Source: Rhynchopus sp. YZ270_cl-10 (Eukaryota; Euglenozoa; Diplonemea; Diplonemida; Diplonemidae). From it: a DNA stretch of 64,000 nucleotides. How positions within the stretch are numbered: the stretch's first letter is position 1; each line of letters begins with the position of its first letter. The stretch spans positions 1,178,001-1,242,000 of the forward strand of contig OZ037835.1 in NCBI GenBank assembly GCA_964035575.1, read 5' to 3'. The notes below the pieces were generated by a model that had not been told where the DNA came from, ran no database searches, and saw only the letters and a program-made list of their open reading frames with translations. A program made the translations under genes and the position numbers. This document shows, piece by piece, positions 18,961 to 27,001 of this stretch.

Positions 18961-19836
18961 TGTGGCAGGGGCGTGGCGGTCGCGTGGCAGCCACGCTTGC
19001 CACGCTTTCTCCTGGTCAACGTGGCGGTACCCCTGCCACACCTGCCACGTCTGCCACATGTGGGAGCGGCGATTTCTGTGCTAACTGAACTCTGAAAAAT
19101 TTTTTTGTGAGCACCCTATTTTGACGATTTGAGCTCATTAAAAGCAAAATCGGGCACTTTTGAGCATCTGTGGTCATCTAAAACGCGGTTTTGAGTTTCC
19201 GCCCTTAACTGGTACCTCAGAAAGTAGTTGTCGAAAAAAAAATTTTTCGAAAAAAAAAAATTTTTTTTTTCGCAAAGGGAAATCTCAGGCTACCCCTGAT
19301 AGTGGATCCTTGGGTGTCCAAAAGTGCAAAAAAAACGCAAAATTTTGATGTTTTGACCACCTGTGGGCACCTAAAACGCACTTCTCTGCCCAAAAAACGG
19401 ACCCCGATTTTTTCCTGAGCGTTTTTATGACTGTGAAATTTTTGAAATTTTTGTCTCGAAAATTTCAATTTTCGCAAAGGCAAAATTGAGTTATTTTGAT
19501 GATTTTTTGCAGAAAAATGCAGGGAAATTGCTTAAAAAGGCTCAAAAGTTGAAAATTCTGGCTTTATTTGAAAGATTGGGCCAGAACTAGGAAAAAAGGG
19601 CCAAAAAAAAAAAAATAAGGATCGTAAGGGAAAACCGAATTTCGCAATTTTCAAATTTTTCAATTTTTTTGTCTTTGCGAAAATTTCGCTTTTTCTAAGG
19701 TAAAATTGCGTTTTTTTGATTATTCCCTGCAGAAATACGCAGGGAAATAGTTGACGGTCTTGAAAACACTTCGCTGGCTGGTGTGTCAAACGGTATGTGT
19801 ATGGTTTGCACGTAACGCTCTACGTTTTCGATACGA
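18957..19836. other. Non-coding, inverted repeat then AT-rich repeats
   Basis: 18959-18971 (GGTGTGGCAGGGG) pairs with 19030-19042 (CCCCTGCCACACC), enclosing further GCGTGGC/GCCACGC words; this may be a small foldback unit. 19090-19790 is AT-rich with A/T-run hairpins (about 19232-19272) and two related ends, GCAGAAAAATGCAGGGAAA (about 19510-19528) and GCAGAAATACGCAGGGAAA (about 19730-19748). Similar GCAGGGAAA words recur near 47390-47510. No gene seen. Confidence 0.45.
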
Positions 19837-20405
19837 TCTGTATGCAACAAACGCAACGCAACGAACGCAACGCATGCAACGCAACGCAACCGATGTGTAC
19901 GTAGCGATCTGTATGCAACGAACGCAACGCATGCAACGCAACGCAACCGGTGTGTACGTTACGATCTGCATGCAACGAACGCAACGCATGCAACGCAACG
20001 CAACCGATGTGTACGTAGCGATCTGTATGCAACGAACGCAACGCATGCAACGCAACGCATGCAACGTAACGCAACCGATGCGTACGTAGCGATCTGTATG
20101 CAACGAACGCAACGCATGCAACGCAACGCAACCGGTGTGTACGTTACGATCTGCATGCAACGAACGCAACGCATGCAACGCAACGCAACCGATGTGTACG
20201 TAGCGATCTGTATGCAACGAACGCAACGCATGCAACGCAACGCATGCAACGTAACGCAACCGATGCGTACGTAGCGATCTGTATGCAACGAACGCAACGC
20301 ATGCAACGCAACGCAACCGATGTGTACGTAGCGATCTGTATGCAACGAACGCAACGCATGCAACGCAACGCATGCAACGCAACGCAACCGATGCGTACGC
20401 GTTCA
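19837..20405. repeat. Satellite B array with 185-bp higher-order repeat
   Basis: Inverted relative to 17457-17683. The GATCT landmark falls at 19906, 19963, 20020, 20091, 20148, 20205, 20276 and 20333, giving spacings of 57, 57, 71, 57, 57, 71, 57. Three variants (GTTACGATCTGCATG type, GTAGCGATCTGTATG type, and one with an extra 14 bp) repeat in order. This is a true higher-order unit of 57+57+71 = 185 bp, present at least twice. Confidence 0.93.
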
Positions 20406-21086
20406 GCGAGAAAACACATCAAGCTTGCTGAGCGATAAACGAAAAAAGTTGTTTTTCATTGTTTTCGTTTTATTCAGAACCGGAAGTTAGTTTCTATTTT
20501 TTTTGGTTTGTTTGCCCCCGAAAAGATTATTTTTTGATGACTGAATTTGCAGAGCACGAATTTGATGCTAATTATTTTGAGTGTTTTCGTGTAGCGTGGT
20601 TGTATGTTTTTCTAGAATGACGTTTCAGAAGCTGCTCCACTTCCACGACTTGAGACTACTGATCTGTAGACTTCTGTTACTGTATCACATGTTAGTTGTT
20701 AGTAGTGGGTGGTGTTGGCAAGCAGCTGATTTGTGTGGTCCACAGTGCAGTGTTGGATGTCGATGTGTCAGTGTCCGCACATTCCGTGTGGTGATGATTG
20801 CCATGTGAGGGAGAGTCATATTGTTTCCACCTATCGTTAAACTGCATACTTGTGATTCTCTGATCCTAATCCTTAGCAACCCTCCCAACGATTTCGAAAA
20901 AATCCCCCACCCACCCTTCTCTTTTTTTTGAAAACTTGGTTGTATTAGTACATACACCCAAGGATAAGACTTGTTTTTTAATTTGATTTTATTCCGTTCT
21001 CTTTGCCCCTCATCCCCTACATACCACATCAGGGTTTTTGCTTCCCGCCCCATTTTGCTTCCTCACCCTTTTCTCGCACCTCTAAG
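20406..21086. other. 5' region of the RNase H2B-like gene
   Basis: No supported ORF. The last 100 bp are pyrimidine-rich. TTCTCTTTGCCCCTCATCCC followed by ...CACATCAG (about 20995-21032) resembles a trans-splice acceptor about 55 nt before the start codon. Confidence 0.4.
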
Positions 21087-21938
21087 ATGAGCGGCGCGCT
21101 CTCTGTTATGGATCAGACCCGCGCTGATGTGACGATGCGTCGTGTTGTTGTTGTCGCGAAGCATACTGAGGGTGATGCCGCAGAGCACTCGCTCAGGACC
21201 GGCACCTGCCCGACACCGAGCGGTGAGGGGCTGTACGCCGCCGCTGGGGAAGCTGTCTACGAGGTAAAGAGGCAGGAACGGCGCCCCTCCTCATGGTTCA
21301 TACGGAGCACTGTGGTGCGCGAGGGCGGGCTGTGGACGTTGACGCCCTGCGACGTCACGCTTCTCCTCATGAACGTTCTGTGCACACGAGACGCACGCAC
21401 CGTACTCCCTGCGGCCGACCTTCTGGAAGGATACCCACTACTGTCCCGCCATGCCGCACGACTCAGCCTCATCTGCACTGTGCACACCGAAGGCGACGAA
21501 CGCTTCTACGAGCTGAGCACAGCGCGGTGCCTCGCGTATGCCCGCATCAAGCTGGCCCGACTGCTCTCCTGCGATGTTCTGCACAAATGGTACTCTGACG
21601 CTGCAGGGGCCGCAGCGGCAGCACCGTCCGAGAAAGAAAAGACCGTCCAGGTCCTGCACCTCCTTCATGAATACATCCCCAAAACCATCTTCGACAAGCT
21701 CTGCATCTCAATGGACGTTCCGGTGTCAGAATTCCACCGTCTGCAGGGTGTAAGCGAGCGGCACTTCCAAGCCTCCTTTGTCGAACGTGACGTGGACTTG
21801 AAGCGCAAGCGTGAAGAGGACGAAGAAGACAAGAAGAAGCGTGCCCTCTCCACCGCCTCAATGGCGGTAAAGCGAACAATGAAGCAAGGAGTACCCAAGG
21901 GGAACATGAGTATTATGTCCTTCTTCAAAAAGAAGTGA
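21087..21938 (+). CDS. Likely RNase H2 subunit B with C-terminal PIP box
   Basis: A 283-aa protein taken from the AUG at 21087 (MSGALSVMDQ); the frame is open further upstream but lies in the pyrimidine tract. SSWFIRSTVVREGGLWTLTP followed by CDVTLLLMNVL resembles the conserved core of RNASEH2B (SWFI...G.L...TP.D..FLLL), the non-catalytic subunit that with C scaffolds the RNase H2 trimer removing ribonucleotides from DNA. The C-terminus is Lys/Arg/Glu-rich and ends in MSIMSFFKKK, a PCNA-interacting (PIP) box as found at the end of human RNASEH2B. Expected to act in the nucleus at replication forks. Assignment is by motif recall; structure prediction or a profile search would confirm it. Confidence 0.75.
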   Translation: MSGALSVMDQTRADVTMRRVVVVAKHTEGDAAEHSLRTGTCPTPSGEGLYAAAGEAVYEVKRQERRPSSWFIRSTVVREGGLWTLTPCDVTLLLMNVLCTRDARTVLPAADLLEGYPLLSRHAARLSLICTVHTEGDERFYELSTARCLAYARIKLARLLSCDVLHKWYSDAAGAAAAAPSEKEKTVQVLHLLHEYIPKTIFDKLCISMDVPVSEFHRLQGVSERHFQASFVERDVDLKRKREEDEEDKKKRALSTASMAVKRTMKQGVPKGNMSIMSFFKKK

Positions 21939-23060
21939 CAAAGGGAGGGTAGGAACAGCCCCTTTTAGAATCTAGTGGATATGGATACAAGGGAATGTTT
22001 GTACCTTTTTTTTTTAAACTTTTTTGTACTTTAAGCAGTGGCAGGACATTACGTTCCTGTTCATAACTCAGCTATTTTTTTTTTCCTCTCCTCCCCCTTT
22101 TTTATGCACACCACTTTGCGAGCGGAAAGTGTCAACGTCGTTCACCCTACTGTGCTCCGCAACACCACCACCCCAATAGGTGAGAGATAGTGTATGTGTG
22201 TGGAAGCGATCAACGCATCAAACAACAAGAAGGTGGGTGTGAGGGAACGACAAGGTGACACTTTTGACGCATTGTGAGTTGCTCAAATGACAGTGTGACT
22301 GAGTGTGAGGGATGCGTTCAAGAATTAAACTCTTCCCCCCAAACCCCCTTTCGTCTTTGTTTTCTTTATCCAAACGGCAAGTGGATGCGTAATAATTTTA
22401 GAATATTTTCCCCCCGGAAAATCTCACAAATAAAGTGCGCGCAGATGCTTACACAGAAACAAAGGTAATGCTACCCTTAGAGAGTGGAGATTGCAAAGTT
22501 ATGGCAACACAACCTAGGTAACTACACTAATCCAACATGGTATGAGCCAATTTTTTATCAGAAAAAAAAGAAGAAAAAAATGCAAAAGAAAATAATGAAG
22601 CCGAAAAAAAAAAAAAAAAAAAAAAAAGCAAATCCCATCGCGAACATGCTCCCCAGCACTGTTTATTAGAGTCTCAAAGAATATGAGAGAACCAAAAAAG
22701 CAACACCACGCCACCTCCCCCCTTTTTTTTAAAATTCCACACCACCGAAGCCCCTTTCTTGATCCCTTCCCCTCCCCTCCCCCCTGACCCAACCCACCAC
22801 AGAATTTTGTTTTCCTCCCCCAGACTGCAGGCGAAGAAAATTATTTAATTACATTACCCCCGCCATTTTTTTTGAAAATGGGCCCGCAGCCGGCAACTTG
22901 CCTGGCTTTCTTCATCTATTGAAAGTCACTTTATTTGTTCACACTTTGCTGACTACTCAAGGAACACTGCCCTTCAACCCTTCATTGAAAAGGACGGCAG
23001 GCTTGTCTCCACACCCCACCACCACACACAGAGATCAGAACACAAAACCACAACAAAGAC
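21939..23060. other. Intergenic region with MITE-2 copy and repeats
   Basis: Holds the 139-bp inverted-repeat element at 22126-22264 and a segment at about 22483-22560 (GTGGAGATTGCAAAGTTATG...) resembling about 39939-40010. An A-run lies near 22603-22627. The last 100 bp are the 5' leader of the Ubl-LRR gene, with CACACAGAGATCAGAACACA shared with the leaders at about 60900 and 63625. Confidence 0.5.
22126..22264 (+). mobile_element. MITE-2, copy a (139 bp)
   Basis: Ends AAAGTGTCA...TGACACTTT, with imperfect terminal repeats of about 18-20 bp (AAAGTGTCAACGTCGTTC against AAAGTGTCACCTTGTCGTTC). The interior includes GTGTGTGGAAGCGATCAACG. It is also found at 38101-38239 (opposite orientation, same length) and, more diverged, at 56803-56929. 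No clear target duplication; short homology may extend past the ends. Confidence 0.7.
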
Positions 23061-24669
23061 ATGGACCTGAACATCAAGGGTTTCGACACGAATAAGCACA
23101 CAGTCGAGGTGGGTGTGGATGACACAGTGGAGGGCTTGCGGCGGAAGGTGGCGTCTGCAATGGGGTTGCCTGAAGACGGCTTTTGCATGAGTTTCGGAGA
23201 CGAAGCGCTGGGAGAAGGAGCGGACATGACGCAGCTGAGTGCTGGTGACACAATCATCCTCACGAAGACGCAGAAGTACCAAGCCATTGCAGAGCTTCAT
23301 GCGTTGGGTGAGACAGACCTGACCGCCGAGAGGTTGAAGAGTCCCGACGGCGGACCGCCCCCCATAGCACATTTTTGCGGTGCACGGGCGTACGGGATTA
23401 GTATCTTTTTTTCGAGAGAACCCAAGAGCGGCCAGGTCCTGGACAAGTACGTTGTGCTTTTAGACCTACAAACTGTCTGGGGTGGTGGGACCTCGGGGCG
23501 AAGGGTGCTTCCCGGGACCCCAATATCCTACCACAAGGAGCTCGAGTCGTGCATGGAATGCAGGGTACTCTGAGCCGATCACTTCCACAACTCCCAGATC
23601 CCAAGACCTCCACGGGGGGCAGGCCTCCACGGCAACCCGCGACCGCCGACACCTTAGCTCCGTACTGCCTCTGTCTGTAACCTGCCGGTCCCCCACCTAC
23701 CTACGCTTTTTGTGGTGTCTTTTTACGACGGTGGACCAAGGGGCTTTGCAGTGCAGTCAACGCCGACGGAGCGAGACTCGATTGTGACCGGGTGAAAAGG
23801 GAACCTTAGCCAGCGCTAACCAGCGGCAGTTTTGACTCAGGGAGGAGTTTCTCACCGCAGACTGGCGACACACCCCCACTTTTTCGGGGTGGCTGCATTC
23901 CTCTTCGGAACGGGGTGTTCCATCCTATTTTTAAAAACGTTTATCCGCCGAGAGGTTGAAGAGTGTGGAGGATCCTGAGGTGGCGTGTTTGCTTCTGCAG
24001 GCGGAGGTTGCGACTGTCATTCCGGTTGGGTTCTTGGCACGCACTTCGTTGACGAGACTTGATCTCAGTGCTGAGTCCATTGTGACTCACATTGGAGACG
24101 GCTTCCTGGAAGGCTGCACCTCGTTGACAAGTATCGACCTCTCCGGGTTGAGCAATGTGACGCAGGTTGGTGCCAGGTTCCTTTGGAACTGCAGCAGCTT
24201 ATCTACCCTGGATTTGGCGCCACTCAGCAATGTGACGGAGGTTGATCCGGGCTTCCTTCAGTACTGCAGCAGTTTAACGACCATCGATTTATCTCCACTC
24301 AGCAACGTAACGCAGATTAATGCCAACTTTCTTTTCGCCTGCAAGAGCTTAACCGCACTCGATTTATCTCCACTCAGCAACGTGACACAGGTTGGTGTGG
24401 GCTTCCTTCGGAACTGCAGCAGCTTAGCGACCCTGGATTTGTCACCACTCAGCAACGTGACGTATATTAGTAACGGTTTTGGAGGTGCGTTTTTTGCTGA
24501 GAACTGCACTTCGTTGACGAGCATTTACCTTTCCGGCTGCAGCAGTGTTGTGTCCAACGAAGTGAGGAAGGACGAGAAGCTGAGGAAGCTTGTGGTTGAA
24601 GCACGTCCGAAACGAAGCAGAGACGAATCCCCCGAGCAAAGCCAGAAGCGACGGAGACACGCACAATGA
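23061..24669 (+). pseudogene. Ubl-LRR family A gene, disrupted by insertion
   Basis: Begins with the family header MDLNIKGFDTNKHTVEVGVD (ubiquitin-like fold, residues 1-70), then a helical stretch (YQAIAELHALGETDLTAERL). At that point a 603-bp element (23342-23944) interrupts it, and the frame stops at 23571-23573 inside the insert. After the insert the gene resumes with six to seven 24-aa leucine-rich repeats of the SSLATLDLSPLSNVTYISNG type. It ends in the basic tail RPKRSRDESPEQSQKRRRHAQ, stop 24667-24669, just as the intact paralog at 60935-62071 does. Apart from the insertion the halves look well kept, so inactivation is probably recent. The LRR part alone is still open (from an AUG at 23956). 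Confidence 0.88.
23342..23944. mobile_element. 603-bp insertion element with 19-bp target duplication
   Basis: Bounded by direct repeats of CCGCCGAGAGGTTGAAGAG (23323-23341 and 23945-23963), present once in the paralogs (with one mismatch). It starts TCCCGACGGCGGACC and ends TTTTTAAAAACGTTTAT. There are no terminal inverted repeats, no poly(A) tail and no complete ORF. A long target duplication with non-inverted ends fits a non-autonomous retroposon (SINE-like or truncated LINE), but no parent is recognised in this window; orientation unknown. Confidence 0.85.
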
Positions 24670-25093
24670 CGACGTGGTGTGTTGGTGGGAGGGCAGCACC
24701 TCCCCGAGGTGGAGGGTCTCTGGCAGTGTGTCTGCTGCGTGCTCTGGTTCGGAGAAGAAGAGGGGCACAGTCTTGCTCACCGTAGCACAGACTACTACTT
24801 GGTGCGAGAGGAGAGCTGTGCTGAGCAAGACGTTCCACACATTGTGTTCTGTTACGCTGTCTCCCCATTGTGAAGCTTTCTTTCTGTACTTCATTGGTCT
24901 CGCTACGTAACCCCCCTCTGACAATCACTCCCCCCGTCCCCTACCCCCGCCCCCCACCCCCCACCCTGGCACCTTGGTTTCCCCTCCCCCCCCGCCCCTG
25001 CCGCCTTGGTGTTTGTCAACCCCCCCCTACGTGGTGCGGCTTGTGAAGGGTCACTAGGAGTTCTTCCCCCCCGACACATATCGGCATCACAAA

Positions 25094-27001
25094 ATGTCTT
25101 CAAGCTTCGAGGAGCTGCTGAAGAAGGCCAAGGTCCTTAAGACTAAGGCAAAGTCCCCTCTCGTGCGCCAGCGGCTCATCGCGATCTTGGAGTTACTCCT
25201 CGATCTCGCCTTTGACGACGAGGACGCTGGCCCCGCCCCCGCTAAACGGGCAAGGCTGGACACGGCGCCACCCCCTACAACGAACAGCAACAGCAACAGC
25301 AACAACAACAACACCCCTACAACGAACGACGAAGACGAGCAAATGGATACCTCACCACCCAAAGAGGCTAAGAAGAAGCCCGCACCGAAGGCACCGAAGA
25401 AGAAGAACGCCTGGGTCCACGTGAAGGACACCCGGACCAACTCCTCGGCAGCAAAGAGAACGGCAGGTGCCCCGACGCAGCCCCCAGCGACGCAGGCGCT
25501 GCAACTGCGGCAGGAGGACTGGGGCATCCCCGTGAAGGTGCCCGCTGATTTTGACGGCGACGCACCACCAGCAAACGGGGTAATCCTTCTGCCCAAAGAC
25601 GCAACAGAGGCAGAGCGGATTGAGTGGGTGACCCGCTTGAAGGGCTTGGCAAAGCTGAACGGCGGAGCTTACGCGGTACTCTCCTTCAGGCCTCTGTCCG
25701 CGTCACCGAAGGAGGAGCACAAGGATCCTATGCTCTTTAGCAAAGGAGACCTGACCGTGTGCCGCGACGTGTACCTCTGGTACGTGGGAGTGCAGTCGAC
25801 GCCGAAGCTGCAGTATGCGCAAGCGGAGGTGACGGACTCCACCACCGTGATCCACGCGGTTGTCGAGAAGAAGACCCTCAGCGCCTCGACGGTCAAACTT
25901 CTGGCCGACAAGAAGACCCGCGACTCCGCCATGGCGGCGTTGGTGAAGCGTGCTACGAAGCAGCTGGATGTGGTTACTGCGCATAACCGCATATTCAACC
26001 TCTTCGACTACAAGGACCAGGCCCTGGTATCAGTGCGCGTGCCAGCGGAGAGGAAGATGGACCTGCTGCGCAGTAGTGGGAAGTACGGTGTGTTCTGGCG
26101 CACTACATCGTATGTGAAGGGAGGGTATGCAGAGCCTGTCTTCTGGTTCAAGTCCGAGGCGACGGTGAAGGATGCGCTGCGTGTGCACGAAGCGGTGAAG
26201 AGCGATGGTGTCGTTTGGTCCGGCAATCGGTACGGTTTGAGGATGAGCAGCATCGACGACCTGCCTAAGTTCCGCACAGCAGGTGGCAACTTGGCGTGCG
26301 AACCTCGTGACGAAGCGGTACAGCTGTACGAAGTGCGTGGTGCCTCTTCCACAGAGGAGGCGGATGATGTGATGCGCTCGCTGAGGACGCAGTGGGAGTG
26401 CGCCTCCCGCAAGACGTACCGATCGGGGAGGTTCTTAGTGATCATTGTCGAGAGCACGACTGCCCCCCAATGGTCGGTCTTCCGCCGCGGTAGCAAGTCG
26501 TCACTCCATGTCACACCATGCACCAAGGAGGCTCTGCGCAACAAGAAGAGCAAAGCCATGAAGTTCATCGGGACAGTGCGAAAGCAGAAGGTGACCCTCT
26601 CGATGGAGGACTTCCCGCCACTGAGCCCCGACCCCACCAATACGATCAGGGGCGTGAAGCGTTCTGCGTCCGGCCAGCCTGCGCCTACACCGACACCGGC
26701 AACAGCAGACGCTCCGACCTCCATCTTCCAAAGGCTGGGAACCGCAATGTTCTCTCTCTCACGGTCCCGGGACAGGGAGGATATGAAAGAGGACGTGGAT
26801 CTGCCTGACGCCGACTCGTCGGGGGGTGAGGAGGAGGATGCGCATGTGCACGACTGGACACAGGCGGGCACAGTGTTAGTGAAGGCAACGGACGCCACTT
26901 GTGCATGCTGTACTAGCTCGATACCGGTGTCCCACGGTGCGAAGAAGTGCCCAGGATGCGACGCACTCATCTGTGCCACGTGCTTCGGCAACAGCCAGTG
27001 A
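25094..27001 (+). CDS. LINE-B ORF1 protein with C-terminal Cys/His zinc-binding domain
   Basis: 635 aa. The N-terminus has Leu-rich helices (residues 1-45), then an Asn/Ser run, an acidic patch and a Lys/Pro/Ala-rich basic stretch (about 95-125). Residues about 150-500 look like a folded globular region without a recognised family. The C-terminus (about 605-633) has CACCTSSIPVSHGAKKCPGC followed by DALICATC, a RING/B-box-like spacing of Cys and His pairs. Presumed to be the RNA-binding ORF1 product. The frame ends in UGA (26999-27001) followed by C, and stays open beyond it into ORF2. Confidence 0.85.
   Translation: MSSSFEELLKKAKVLKTKAKSPLVRQRLIAILELLLDLAFDDEDAGPAPAKRARLDTAPPPTTNSNSNSNNNNTPTTNDEDEQMDTSPPKEAKKKPAPKAPKKKNAWVHVKDTRTNSSAAKRTAGAPTQPPATQALQLRQEDWGIPVKVPADFDGDAPPANGVILLPKDATEAERIEWVTRLKGLAKLNGGAYAVLSFRPLSASPKEEHKDPMLFSKGDLTVCRDVYLWYVGVQSTPKLQYAQAEVTDSTTVIHAVVEKKTLSASTVKLLADKKTRDSAMAALVKRATKQLDVVTAHNRIFNLFDYKDQALVSVRVPAERKMDLLRSSGKYGVFWRTTSYVKGGYAEPVFWFKSEATVKDALRVHEAVKSDGVVWSGNRYGLRMSSIDDLPKFRTAGGNLACEPRDEAVQLYEVRGASSTEEADDVMRSLRTQWECASRKTYRSGRFLVIIVESTTAPQWSVFRRGSKSSLHVTPCTKEALRNKKSKAMKFIGTVRKQKVTLSMEDFPPLSPDPTNTIRGVKRSASGQPAPTPTPATADAPTSIFQRLGTAMFSLSRSRDREDMKEDVDLPDADSSGGEEEDAHVHDWTQAGTVLVKATDATCACCTSSIPVSHGAKKCPGCDALICATCFGNSQ
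26999..27001 (+). promoter_or_regulatory. Candidate readthrough UGA between LINE-B ORF1 and ORF2
   Basis: CAG UGA CUU: UGA followed by C is the leakiest stop tetranucleotide known in eukaryotes. The downstream frame is the same, has no further stop for 4.4 kb, and has no AUG until 27347, which is already inside the endonuclease. Readthrough would make an ORF1-ORF2 fusion. Confidence 0.5.

Noticed and set aside
1-20405. Satellites considered as a CRISPR array
   Set aside because: No spacer diversity: units are contiguous tandem repeats, and the window is eukaryotic.
19786-20438. Cys/Arg/Val-rich repeat proteins over satellite B on both strands
   Set aside because: Same reason: satellite without stop codons, open on both strands.
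23342-23944. Insertion considered as a spliceosomal intron of the Ubl-LRR gene
   Set aside because: Ends are not GT-AG, the paralogs lack it, and a 19-bp exact direct repeat flanks it, which is the mark of a mobile element.
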